64,000 nucleotides of DNA from Flavobacterium tiangeerense (GTDB taxonomy: Bacteria > Bacteroidota > Bacteroidia > Flavobacteriales > Flavobacteriaceae), in contig NZ_VLKO01000003.1 in NCBI RefSeq assembly GCF_007830355.1, positions 62,231-126,230 on the forward strand, written 5' to 3'. This document shows, piece by piece, positions 25,400 to 34,117 of this stretch (within the stretch, counting starts at the first letter, position 1; the number at the start of each line of letters is the position of its first letter). The position numbers and the translations under genes are program-made. The notes under the pieces are model-generated. The model was given only the letters and a program-made list of their open reading frames with translations. It ran no database searches and had not been told where the DNA came from.

Positions 25400-27523
25400 A
25401 TGACAAATATAGATTTCATTAAAAAACAGGTTGCTACAGCAGCTATAAACATTCAAAAAACAGTTCAACTTTTACAAGAAGATTGCACGATTCCATTCAT
25501 TTCCCGTTATCGAAAAGATACCACTGGAAATCTAGATGAAGTACAAATTGAACAAATTGCCAAACTTCAAAAAGAATACGAAGCAATTGCAAAACGCAAA
25601 GAAGCAATCTTAAAATCAATTGAAGAGCAAAACGGATTAACACCTGAATTAGACAAAAAAATACAACAAAGTTTTGATTTACAGGAATTAGAAGATTTGT
25701 ATTTGCCATTTAAAAAGAAGAAAAAAACCAAAGCTGATGTGGCTCGCGAAAATGGTTTAGAACCATTAGCAAAGATCATCATGACTCAAAACAAAGAGGA
25801 TATTAATTTCCTTTCAACGAAATATTTGAACGATAATGTGACGAATGAAGATGCCGCTTTGCAAGGCGCACGAGACATCATTGCCGAATGGATCAACGAA
25901 AATATTTTTGTTCGTAAACAATTGCGTCGCCTTTACGAGCGCAAAGCAACCATTACAACCAAAGTAGTAAAAACCAAAAAAGACGAAGAAGGCGCTCAAA
26001 AATTCAACCAATATTTTGATTGGTCAGAACCGTTGACAAAAGCACCTTCGCATAGATTATTAGCAATGCTTCGTGCCGAAAATGAGGGTTTTATAAAGTT
26101 TAAAGTCGAAGTAGATCTTGATGAAGCCTATGATATTATTGACGAATTGGTTTTAAAAGGAGACAGTCCAGCCACGCCACACGTACAATTAGCCATTGAA
26201 GACAGCTACAAGCGATTGCTAAATCCTGCTATTTCAAACGAAGCTTTACAGGAAGCAAAAGCCAAGGCTGATGCCAATTCGATTCAAGTTTTTGCTACTA
26301 ATTTAGGACAGTTATTGCTTGCACCACCGTTGGGTGAAAAAAGAATTTTAGCCATCGACCCAGGATTTCGTTCAGGTTGTAAAGTAGTATGCTTAGATGA
26401 AAAAGGCGATTTAATTTACAATGAAACCATTTATCCGCATGCGCCACAAAACGAAACCGCGATGGCCATGAAAAAAATAAAATCAATGGTAAACGCGTAT
26501 AATATCGACGCAATTTCCATTGGAAACGGAACGGCATCTCGAGAAACCGAATTTTTTATCAAGAAAATTGCTTTTGATAGAGCGGTTCAGGTTTTCATTG
26601 TTTCAGAGGCGGGTGCTTCGGTATATTCGGCATCAAAAATTGCTCGTGAAGAATTCCCTAATTATGATGTTACGGTTCGCGGATCGGTTTCTATCGGTCG
26701 CCGATTGAGTGATCCTTTAGCGGAGTTGGTAAAAATTGATCCAAAAGCCATTGGCGTAGGCCAATATCAGCACGATGTGGATCAAAGTAAATTGAAAGAG
26801 GAACTGGATACTACTGTGGTGCGTTGCGTGAATTCAGTGGGAGTAAACATCAATACGGCGAGTAAACATTTGTTGAGTTATGTGAGTGGAATAGGAGAGA
26901 AGCTAGCCGAAAATATTGTGAATTACCGTTCAGAAAATGGTCCTTTTGAGGATCGAAAACAACTTAAAAAAGTACCTCGTTTGGGCGAAAAAGCTTTTCA
27001 GCAAGGAGCAGCTTTTATTCGAATTAAAGACGGAAAAAACCCATTGGATAACTCAGCCGTTCACCCCGAAGCCTATTCAATTGTGGAAAAAATGGCCAAA
27101 GATTTAAAGCTGAAAGTCACTGATTTGATTGCCAACAAGGAGAAAACAGCCTTAATTAAACCAGAAAATTACGTTACGGCTGAGATAGGTTTATTGACTT
27201 TAAAAGATATTATTAAGGAATTAGAAAAACCCGGTTTAGACCCTAGAAAGGCTGCAAAAGTTTTCGAATTTGATCCGAATGTAAAAACCATTAAAGATGT
27301 TAGGACTGGAATGATTCTGAACGGAATTGTCAATAACATTACCAATTTTGGTTGTTTTGTAGACTTGGGTATTAAAGAAAGTGGTTTGGTACACATTTCT
27401 CAACTTAAAGCAGGCTTTGTAAGCGACGTAAACGAAGCGGTGAAGTTACACCAGCACGTTACCGTAAAAGTTACGGAAGTAGATGAGGATAGAAAGCGAA
27501 TTCAGTTGACGATGGTTTTGTAA
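25400..27523 (+). CDS. tex: Tex-family RNA-binding transcriptional accessory protein
   Basis: 707 residues. Domains in order: N-terminal helical Tex region (with FISRYRKDTTGNLDE), a YqgF/RuvX-like RNase H fold (LAIDPGFRSGCKVVCLD near 316-332), tandem helix-hairpin-helix (VNINTASKHLLSYVSGIGEKLAENIV), and a C-terminal S1 domain (GMILNGIVNNITNFGCFVDLG). Tex is the bacterial relative of eukaryotic Spt6 and binds nucleic acid during transcription. The gene stands alone with a strong bidirectional terminator shared with tatA. Confidence 0.96.
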   Translation: MTNIDFIKKQVATAAINIQKTVQLLQEDCTIPFISRYRKDTTGNLDEVQIEQIAKLQKEYEAIAKRKEAILKSIEEQNGLTPELDKKIQQSFDLQELEDLYLPFKKKKKTKADVARENGLEPLAKIIMTQNKEDINFLSTKYLNDNVTNEDAALQGARDIIAEWINENIFVRKQLRRLYERKATITTKVVKTKKDEEGAQKFNQYFDWSEPLTKAPSHRLLAMLRAENEGFIKFKVEVDLDEAYDIIDELVLKGDSPATPHVQLAIEDSYKRLLNPAISNEALQEAKAKADANSIQVFATNLGQLLLAPPLGEKRILAIDPGFRSGCKVVCLDEKGDLIYNETIYPHAPQNETAMAMKKIKSMVNAYNIDAISIGNGTASRETEFFIKKIAFDRAVQVFIVSEAGASVYSASKIAREEFPNYDVTVRGSVSIGRRLSDPLAELVKIDPKAIGVGQYQHDVDQSKLKEELDTTVVRCVNSVGVNINTASKHLLSYVSGIGEKLAENIVNYRSENGPFEDRKQLKKVPRLGEKAFQQGAAFIRIKDGKNPLDNSAVHPEAYSIVEKMAKDLKLKVTDLIANKEKTALIKPENYVTAEIGLLTLKDIIKELEKPGLDPRKAAKVFEFDPNVKTIKDVRTGMILNGIVNNITNFGCFVDLGIKESGLVHISQLKAGFVSDVNEAVKLHQHVTVKVTEVDEDRKRIQLTMVL

Positions 27524-27527
27524 AATA

Positions 27528-27571
27528 AAAAAGTCCTAGTTCTTAAAATGAATTAAGAACTAGGACTTTTT
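27528..27571. terminator. Bidirectional terminator between tex and tatA
   Basis: A perfect 19-bp inverted repeat with a 6-nt loop, A-rich on one flank and T-rich on the other, between two convergent genes. Confidence 0.93.
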
Positions 27572-27595
27572 AAAATATTGTTTTTTAAAAAAAGA

Positions 27596-27796
27596 TTACT
27601 CTTTTGTTTCTTCTTTTTTACTTAAAGGCTGGCTGTCTTCTTTTGCAGCATTCTTAAATTCCTTGATCCCACCACCAAGACCTTTCATTAATTCCGGTAT
27701 CTTTTTACCACCAAAAAGGAGTAAAACAACAGCAATGATTAAAATCCATTCTGAACCACCCGGCATGAAACCTAAAGTTATGTTTAAAAAGTTCAT
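27596..27796 (-). CDS. tatA: Twin-arginine translocase subunit TatA/TatE
   Basis: 66 residues from the ATG at 27796. One membrane segment ([25 protein letters not shown], shown in part of the family pattern) is followed by the amphipathic helix and a charged tail, as in TatA/TatE pore subunits that export folded proteins. The frame is open up to an earlier ATG at 27844. However, a perfect promoter box (27822-27829, minus) lies inside that extra stretch, so the transcript probably starts after it, and the shorter form has the normal N-terminus. tatC is not in the window. Confidence 0.93.
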   Translation of the reverse strand: MNFLNITLGFMPGGSEWILIIAVVLLLFGGKKIPELMKGLGGGIKEFKNAAKEDSQPLSKKEETKE

Positions 27797-27821
27797 ATCT
27801 CTAATATTTAAATATAAGTTA

Positions 27822-27829
27822 CAAAGGTA
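27822..27829 (-). promoter_or_regulatory. -7 box of tatA, deciding its start
   Basis: The minus strand reads TACCTTTG. The upstream ATG at 27844 precedes this box, so translation should begin at 27796. Confidence 0.65.
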
Positions 27830-27962
27830 AATAGAAATATGCATCCTAAATTTTTTTTAGTGTTTTTTTTTAATGCAAGCACCGTTAAAAATTTACTAAA
27901 AAAGAGATTTCTATTTTAACAGCTTGTAAAAACTAGTAAATACAAGCAATAACAATTATTGT

Positions 27963-27970
27963 TATATTTG
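27963..27970 (+). promoter_or_regulatory. -7 box upstream of the M23-like stub gene
   Basis: TATATTTG, a perfect TAnnTTTG match 17 bp before the ATG at 27988. Confidence 0.6.
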
Positions 27971-27987
27971 TTTGATAAACAAATTCT

Positions 27988-28494
27988 ATGTCCAAGAAAA
28001 GACTAAAACGTAAATTAATAAGGGAAAATTTATTCAATAAGAGGCGTTTAATTATCTTAAACGAGGATACTTTTGAAGAAACTTTTTCCTTGAAACTTAC
28101 TTTAATGAATGTATTTGTAGTAGCAAGCGTTGGGGCAATACTTATTATAATTGTTACTACTTTTATAATTGCATTTACGCCCTTGAGAGAGTTTATACCA
28201 GGCTATTCATCCTCAAAATTAAAAAGAGAAGCCATAGAACTTGCTTTAAAATCAGATTCTTTGTCTAAGGCTATTAAACAAAATGAGGATTATTTGAAAG
28301 GAATAAAAAAGGTATTGACCGGAAAATTAGAATACGCAAAATTCAACAAGGATTCCATTTTAGAATCGGCAACTACTTCAGATAAAGAAATAGACTTGTC
28401 CCCTACTGATGCGGAGTTGGAGTTACGAGAACAAGTTGCACTTGAGGACCAAAAAGCAAAATCATCTGGTTCTAAAACTAAAAAGTCAAACTAA
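27988..28494 (+). CDS. Membrane protein resembling the N-terminal part of Bacteroidota M23 peptidases, without the peptidase domain
   Basis: 168 residues: a basic N-terminus, the segment RLIILNEDTFEETFSLKLTLMNVFV, one membrane helix (about 43-65), then TPLREFIPGYSSSKLKREAIELALKSDSL and a charged low-complexity tail (SSGSKTKKSN). From memory, the conserved block around the membrane helix matches the start of flavobacterial murein DD-endopeptidase-like M23 proteins. The LytM/M23 catalytic domain (HxxxD...HxH) is absent. It could be an accessory factor or a natural truncation. It probably forms a unit with the GH3-family gene 27 bp downstream. Confidence 0.8.
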   Translation: MSKKRLKRKLIRENLFNKRRLIILNEDTFEETFSLKLTLMNVFVVASVGAILIIIVTTFIIAFTPLREFIPGYSSSKLKREAIELALKSDSLSKAIKQNEDYLKGIKKVLTGKLEYAKFNKDSILESATTSDKEIDLSPTDAELELREQVALEDQKAKSSGSKTKKSN

Positions 28495-28521
28495 AAATCT
28501 TTAAAAAGAAGCACCTACATA

Positions 28522-30033
28522 ATGTCAATAAAATCATTTGCTGCAAAATTATTTGCACATAAAATATACCAGAAAACGCAAAAATGGGCAGCAGAACCAG
28601 TTGCTACACAGCAAAAAGTATTGCAACAATTAATTTCTCAAGCAAGCACTACTCAGTTTGGAAAAGACCATCATTTTGAAAGTATAAAAACCGAAAAAGA
28701 CTTTGCAAAGCAGGTTCCTATTCGAGATTATGAGGCGTTAAAACCTTATGTTGACCGAGTGGTGCAAGGCGAAGCAGATATTCTATGGAAAGGGAAACCT
28801 TTGTATTTTGCTAAGACATCCGGAACTACATCAGGAGCAAAGTACATTCCGTTGACTAAGGAATCAATGCCGTATCATATTGAGGCTGCTCGCAACGCGA
28901 TCTTGCATTACATTCATGAAACCAGAAATGCAGATTTTGTAGATGGTAAAATGATTTTCTTGCAAGGAAGCCCGATCTTAGAAGAAAAAAACGGAATAAA
29001 ACTAGGAAGGTTATCCGGAATTGTAGCACATTTTGTTCCAAAATACCTTCAAAAAAACAGAATGCCATCTTGGGACACCAATTGTATTGAAGATTGGGAA
29101 ACCAAAGTAAATGCAATTGTAGAGGAAACGTTTCACGAGAATATGGCTGTGATTTCAGGTATACCTTCTTGGGTGCAAATGTATTTTGAGAAGTTGCATC
29201 AAAAAGGAGGGAAGCCTGTGGGCGAAATTTTCAAAAACTTTAATTTGTTCATTTACGGCGGTGTGAATTACGAACCGTATCGGGCGAAGTTCGAGAATTT
29301 AATAGGTCGAAAAGTAGACAGCATTGAATTATTTCCAGCTTCGGAAGGATTTTTTGCGTATCAAGATTCTCAAAAGGAAAAAGGAATGTTACTACTGCTG
29401 AACTCCGGAATTTTTTATGAGTTTATCAAAAGTGACGAATTTTATACCGATCCCGATGGTTCGGGACCAAGACGCTATACCATTGGCGAAGTTGAATTGA
29501 ATGTCAATTATGTTTTAATTATTTCTACCAATGCTGGACTTTGGGGGTATAATATTGGTGATACAGTTCAGTTTACGAGTTTAAAACCGTATCGAGTCAT
29601 TGTATCTGGCAGAATCAAACATTACATATCGGCTTTTGGAGAACATGTTATTGGTAAGGAAGTAGAAAGTGCGTTGCAAGAAGCTATTATTGGAACATCA
29701 ATCAGAATTAATGAATTTACAGTAGCCCCACAAATCACGCCAGTCGATGGATTACCGTATCACGAATGGTTTATAGAATTTGATCCCGAAGGATCGGGAG
29801 AACCAGAAAATTTAGAGAATTTTGCGGAAGCGCTAGACAATGCCATGCGCAAACAAAACATGTATTATGATGATTTGATTGTGGGCAAGGTGTTGCAAAA
29901 AGTTGTGGTTACCAAAGTAGTTAAAAACGGTTTTCAAGAATACATGAAATCGATTGGTAAATTAGGGGGGCAAAACAAAATTCCAAGACTTTCGAATGAC
30001 AGAAAGATAGTGGATTTGTTAAAAAGAGAATAA
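28522..30033 (+). CDS. GH3-family (auxin-responsive GH3-like) acyl-adenylase
   Basis: 503 residues. The N-terminal ATP-binding signature FAKTSGTTSGAKYIPLTKE and the later segments LFIYGGVNYEPYRA, LFPASEGFFAYQ and YNIGDTVQFTSLKPYRVIVSGRIKHYISAFGEHVIG are those of the GH3 family, firefly-luciferase-fold enzymes that adenylate carboxylic acids and transfer them to amino acids. Plant members conjugate hormones; the bacterial substrate is unknown. It follows the small membrane protein by 27 bp and precedes the DUF6909-like gene, which has its own promoter. Confidence 0.93.
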   Translation: MSIKSFAAKLFAHKIYQKTQKWAAEPVATQQKVLQQLISQASTTQFGKDHHFESIKTEKDFAKQVPIRDYEALKPYVDRVVQGEADILWKGKPLYFAKTSGTTSGAKYIPLTKESMPYHIEAARNAILHYIHETRNADFVDGKMIFLQGSPILEEKNGIKLGRLSGIVAHFVPKYLQKNRMPSWDTNCIEDWETKVNAIVEETFHENMAVISGIPSWVQMYFEKLHQKGGKPVGEIFKNFNLFIYGGVNYEPYRAKFENLIGRKVDSIELFPASEGFFAYQDSQKEKGMLLLLNSGIFYEFIKSDEFYTDPDGSGPRRYTIGEVELNVNYVLIISTNAGLWGYNIGDTVQFTSLKPYRVIVSGRIKHYISAFGEHVIGKEVESALQEAIIGTSIRINEFTVAPQITPVDGLPYHEWFIEFDPEGSGEPENLENFAEALDNAMRKQNMYYDDLIVGKVLQKVVVTKVVKNGFQEYMKSIGKLGGQNKIPRLSNDRKIVDLLKRE

Positions 30034-30047
30034 ATGTCATACCTTTG
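30016..30047 (+). promoter_or_regulatory. Promoter of the DUF6909-like gene
   Basis: TTG (30016-30018), 21 bp, then TACCTTTG (30040-30047), 22 bp before the ATG. The -33 element lies inside the end of the GH3 gene. Confidence 0.7.
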
Positions 30048-30069
30048 CAGGTTAGAAAATAAGTAGAAA

Positions 30070-31749
30070 ATGAAAGAAACAAAAAATATATCGCGCTCAA
30101 GAGCACAAGAATCATCGGCAGCCATTGAAAAAATGTACATTACCATGCGCCACCTTTTTAATAGAGGATTTTACAAGCCAATGGGAGTGTCAGGGGATAC
30201 GCTTCGCGAGGCGTTGCTTGCGTTACGACCAGAGATTTACGGGAATATTGCCGAAGAGAAAGTAGAATTGAACGGACTTTTATACGTAATTGAACGACTT
30301 CCGGTAGGAATTGAAGAATGCCGTTTTATCAATCTTACTTCAGACGAAGGTTACTCTAAATCGCATTTTCAAGCTATAGTACCTCCAAAAAGACGTCGTA
30401 ATTGCTACCGAATTGATGAGGAGCAAATGAATGTTGAAATTACAAGAGGGCGATCAGATATTTACGATATTTTAACGCACTTGACCTTCATATTTATTGA
30501 ATCGCACAAAATCAGAAACCGTGTTTTATTGGATGATGCTGGTGAGGTTTCTCGTGATTGGTACAAATTAGAGCAGGCAGTTTCTCAAAAGAAAAAGCTT
30601 ACGCAAGTAGAGAAAGAAAAAGCCATTTCGCATGCAGCTAACATATTAGGTAGAACTTTTGCTGAGGTTTTGGATATTTATGATGCCTTTGGTTCAGCAG
30701 CAGCACCAGACCGTTTTTTACACGTGATTTATTGGTTAGGAAAATTAGCTATTGAAGAAATAGTTGATGACAACAAGAGAACCATCACTTTTAGTCCTAT
30801 TTTAAGAGAACGTTTGGGACACCACATTCATGGCGAAGTTTGGGCTACCAATATTAAAGAGGTTTTAAAAGAAAATCAACTCTTAGACAGACCAATTCAC
30901 GTAATCAGTGCCAACATGCACAGTGTGATGAATTCGATTTTTGCAACTGAAGTGTTGAAAACGAAGTTCAAAGACAAATCGGATTTCTTTATTTATGAAG
31001 AGCTAAGTAGATCCGGAGCTGATGAGGTACGCAATCAAGTTACTGCGGTTGCATTGAAACAAGGAATGATTTCTTTGCCAGATACCTCAGGAACTAATAT
31101 TGATGTACAAATTTTTGATACCGCTAAAATCAATTGGGCTAAAACCTCATTTCCTAGTGCCAAGACTGATGATAAAAAACCAGTTTTAATAGTGATGGAT
31201 TATGCTTTTGGGGAACAAGCCTATGAGACAATTGACGAGTTGTTGAAACCTTTTAAGAAAGACACTTTATTAAACGTAGAATCGGTTTCTATCATGGGTA
31301 AAGCAGGAATTTTAGAGGGAGGAAAAGGAGATATCATGATTCCTAATGCGCATATAAATGAAGGAACTGCAGACAATTATTTCTTTGAAAACGAACTAAC
31401 TGCCGAAATGTTTGAAGGTAATGACATTGCCGTTTTTGCAGGTCCAATGGTTACTGTACTGGGAACTTCATTACAGAACAGAGATTTATTAAAGTTTTTC
31501 CACGATTCTACTTGGGGAATTATTGGTCTTGAAATGGAAGGTTCTTATTATCAAAAAGCCATTCAATCGGCCTCAAAAATTAGAAGAAGTGTTCCTCATG
31601 ACATCAAAGTACGTTATGCCTATTACGCCTCAGATAATCCGCTAGAAACAGGAAGTACTCTTGCCTCTGGAGGATTAGGAACAACAGGTGTAAAACCTAC
31701 TTACTTGATCACAATTAAAATATTGGAACAAATTTTCAACGTAAAATAA
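30070..31749 (+). CDS. DUF6909-like protein, C-terminus reminiscent of nucleoside phosphorylases
   Basis: 559 residues, cytosolic by composition, no signal peptide. I associate it with the DUF6909 family of Bacteroidota, which has no assigned function. The N-terminal half is helical and includes RSRAQESSAAIEKMYITMRHLF. The C-terminal half has alternating strands and helices: VLIVMDYAFGEQAYE, SIMGKAGILEGGKGDIMIPNAH, VFAGPMVTVLGTSLQNRD and GIIGLEMEGSYYQKAI. The last recalls the MEG(A) segment of purine nucleoside phosphorylase, MTA and AMP nucleosidase folds. A nucleoside-phosphorylase-type role is inference only. It has a good promoter of its own and is followed by the polysaccharide locus 9 bp later, so read-through is possible. 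Confidence 0.75.
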   Translation: MKETKNISRSRAQESSAAIEKMYITMRHLFNRGFYKPMGVSGDTLREALLALRPEIYGNIAEEKVELNGLLYVIERLPVGIEECRFINLTSDEGYSKSHFQAIVPPKRRRNCYRIDEEQMNVEITRGRSDIYDILTHLTFIFIESHKIRNRVLLDDAGEVSRDWYKLEQAVSQKKKLTQVEKEKAISHAANILGRTFAEVLDIYDAFGSAAAPDRFLHVIYWLGKLAIEEIVDDNKRTITFSPILRERLGHHIHGEVWATNIKEVLKENQLLDRPIHVISANMHSVMNSIFATEVLKTKFKDKSDFFIYEELSRSGADEVRNQVTAVALKQGMISLPDTSGTNIDVQIFDTAKINWAKTSFPSAKTDDKKPVLIVMDYAFGEQAYETIDELLKPFKKDTLLNVESVSIMGKAGILEGGKGDIMIPNAHINEGTADNYFFENELTAEMFEGNDIAVFAGPMVTVLGTSLQNRDLLKFFHDSTWGIIGLEMEGSYYQKAIQSASKIRRSVPHDIKVRYAYYASDNPLETGSTLASGGLGTTGVKPTYLITIKILEQIFNVK

Positions 31750-31758
31750 TAACAATAA

Positions 31759-32742
31759 ATGAGTATAAACTCGCATAGCGATTCAGAAATTGACGTATTT
31801 CAAATTACCAGCAAAGTAAAAAAAGGTTTTGAACGCTTGAACACCTTGTTGTTCCATTGTATTCATTTTTTTGTAAAGCAATGGAAGATTGTCTTAGCAT
31901 TATTAATCATTGGTTTTGGTTTGGGATTGTTTTTGGATAAGAATAATAAATTGTATACTCATGAAATCACTATAATTCCCAACTTTGGTAGTGTGGATTA
32001 TTTGTATTCTAAAATCAATTTGATTCAATCTAAAATTAATGCTGGCGACATCGTTTTTTTACAAAATGAAATAGGATTATCCCAATCTAAAGATTTAAGA
32101 AAAATTGAAATCAAACCCATTGCTGATGTTTATAAATTTATTGAAGATAAAGAGCAAAACTTTGAGTTGATTAAGTTAATGGCAGAAGTTGGAGAGGTAA
32201 AAAAAGTGCTTGAAGACAATATTACAAGTAAAAATTATACGTACCATACGATTGCGGTTGTTACCAATGGTACTACAAGTGAGAAAGAATTGATTACACC
32301 ATTATTGAATTATCTCAATCAATCTGAATATTTTAGTGCCATGCAAAAGGTAGGATTGGCAAATTTAAAACAGGATATTGCTCAAAATGATACGATTATT
32401 CAACAAATAAATGGAGTTCTTAATGGGTTTTCAGCTAATGTAAAAAGCGCATTAAAAAATGATAAGCTCATGTATTATAATGAAAATACACAACTGAATG
32501 ATGTTATCAAAACCAAACAAGACTTGTTGTATATTCAAGGGTTAAACCGATTAAAATTAATCAATTTTCAAAATACAATTAAAGAGGTAACATTCACATT
32601 GAATAGTGATACTTCAAAAGCAGTAAATGGCATTATGAAGTTTGTATTGCCAGTAGCATTGGTATTATTATTTGTTTTTATTCATTTGTTCATTCGATTT
32701 TATCAAAAGCAACTAGCAAAATCAAAAGCAAATGCTTCTTAA
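31759..32742 (+). CDS. Wzz-like chain-length determinant protein
   Basis: 327 residues. Two membrane segments flank a large helical extracytoplasmic region: one near 43-63 (WKIVLALLIIGFGLGLFL) and one near 293-312 (FVLPVALVLLFVFIHLFI). This is the topology of Wzz/polysaccharide co-polymerases that set O-antigen or capsule chain length. No C-terminal kinase domain is present. Sequence similarity to classical Wzz is low, so the call rests on topology and on its place just before a flippase gene (15-bp gap) in a polysaccharide locus. Confidence 0.75.
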   Translation: MSINSHSDSEIDVFQITSKVKKGFERLNTLLFHCIHFFVKQWKIVLALLIIGFGLGLFLDKNNKLYTHEITIIPNFGSVDYLYSKINLIQSKINAGDIVFLQNEIGLSQSKDLRKIEIKPIADVYKFIEDKEQNFELIKLMAEVGEVKKVLEDNITSKNYTYHTIAVVTNGTTSEKELITPLLNYLNQSEYFSAMQKVGLANLKQDIAQNDTIIQQINGVLNGFSANVKSALKNDKLMYYNENTQLNDVIKTKQDLLYIQGLNRLKLINFQNTIKEVTFTLNSDTSKAVNGIMKFVLPVALVLLFVFIHLFIRFYQKQLAKSKANAS

Positions 32743-32757
32743 AAAAATATTTTTCTT

Positions 32758-34086
32758 TTGCTAAACAGAGCTCATGTGTTAAAAACAATTCGATATCATT
32801 TAATAACAACATTCCAAAATCCTGTAGTTCGGCAAAGCTTACTAACCTTATTGATTCGGGTTTTTGGCGTGGTTCTTTTATTTGGTTTTACTTTGTTTTT
32901 AACTCAAAAATATGATCCTAAACAAGTTGGGCAATATGATTTTGTTCGTACGTTTCTTTTCGCAATTGGTAGTATTTGTTTGCTAGGATTTGATCAATCC
33001 ATATTGTATTTCAAAGGACGTTTGTATCCTAATTATTCTTTGGGTCATTTGAAAAAAGTATATCTAAAAATGGTATTGATGCTGTTTTTAGCATCCTTGC
33101 TTTTGTTTCTTTTTATTGAACTATTGGATGCTTCTGTTACAACATTATTTTTTGCGGATAATGCAACTTATTTTCTTCTATTAAAAGCCTCCGCAGTTAT
33201 GTTCTTTTATGGACTTTCTATTCTAAACGTTGAGGTTTTTAGAGCTTTAGAGAAAATAGTAGTAGCCGAATTATTTCGAAATATTTTTAAATACTTGCCT
33301 ATTATTGTCCTAGCTGTTTTGTTAGTTCAATGGCAATTAGAATTGTATTTGGTGGATGCTTTCTTGTTGAGTTTTGTTTTTTTGGGAGTTGTTACTACAC
33401 TACTAACTTTTTATTTTCTTACTAAAAAAACGGCTACTTGCACTACGGATTGCTTTTCGTCTCGTGAGATTATCACTCAATCTTTTCCCATAGCCGTAAG
33501 CGGAACGGCTATTTTTTTGATGATGAGTTTTGACATCTTGTTTTTAAAAAAATACCAAGGTGACGCAGCAGTTGCTTTTTATTCGGTGGCGGTCAAGTTA
33601 ATGACTTTGTTGTCAGTTATTATTTTGACAGTAAACATTACCGTTTCGGCATCTATTGCAGCAAGTTTTTCGAATAAAGAAATTGATAAACTACAGCAAA
33701 TTGTTCAAAATAGTTCCCGATTAATTGTAGTGATTACGCTGCCAGCGGTTATTGGATTGTTTATTTTTCCGGAGTTTGTTTTGCATTTTTTTGGCCCCAA
33801 TTATTTAGCGGCGAAAGAGGCATTATTAGTATTGGTTTTGGGACAAGGTTTTTGTGCTTTTTTTGGGTCGGCTCCTGTTTATTTAAACATGACTGGGCGA
33901 CAACGAATTTTTCAACGTATTGTTTTGGCTGCTCTTGGCCTTAATTTTATTCTCAATTATTGGTTAATTCCTTCCTATGGAATGGTAGGTGGGGCGATCG
34001 CTTTTTCGGCAAGTGCATTTTTTTGGAATTTTGGAACAGCTATTTTTGTGTATTACAAAGACGGGATTAAGTTGTTTTTGAGTTAA
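32758..34086 (+). CDS. Polysaccharide flippase (Wzx-like, MATE/MVF superfamily)
   Basis: 442 residues with about 12-14 hydrophobic segments. The N-terminal LIRVFGVVLLFGFTLFLTQKYDPKQVGQYDFVRT is the usual beginning of oligosaccharide flippases, which move undecaprenyl-linked repeat units across the inner membrane. The start is probably TTG at 32758: no ATG is in frame nearby, though GTG at 32776 is possible. It is co-directional with the Wzz-like gene (15-bp gap). Confidence 0.87.
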   Translation: MLNRAHVLKTIRYHLITTFQNPVVRQSLLTLLIRVFGVVLLFGFTLFLTQKYDPKQVGQYDFVRTFLFAIGSICLLGFDQSILYFKGRLYPNYSLGHLKKVYLKMVLMLFLASLLLFLFIELLDASVTTLFFADNATYFLLLKASAVMFFYGLSILNVEVFRALEKIVVAELFRNIFKYLPIIVLAVLLVQWQLELYLVDAFLLSFVFLGVVTTLLTFYFLTKKTATCTTDCFSSREIITQSFPIAVSGTAIFLMMSFDILFLKKYQGDAAVAFYSVAVKLMTLLSVIILTVNITVSASIAASFSNKEIDKLQQIVQNSSRLIVVITLPAVIGLFIFPEFVLHFFGPNYLAAKEALLVLVLGQGFCAFFGSAPVYLNMTGRQRIFQRIVLAALGLNFILNYWLIPSYGMVGGAIAFSASAFFWNFGTAIFVYYKDGIKLFLS

Positions 34087-34117
34087 GTTTGTCTCTTCTA
34101 TTTTCAATCATATCTAA

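Noticed and set aside
30715..30730. Another parS site (contains CACGTG)
   Set aside because: Only the six-base core matches; the flanks inside the DUF6909-like gene do not resemble parS.
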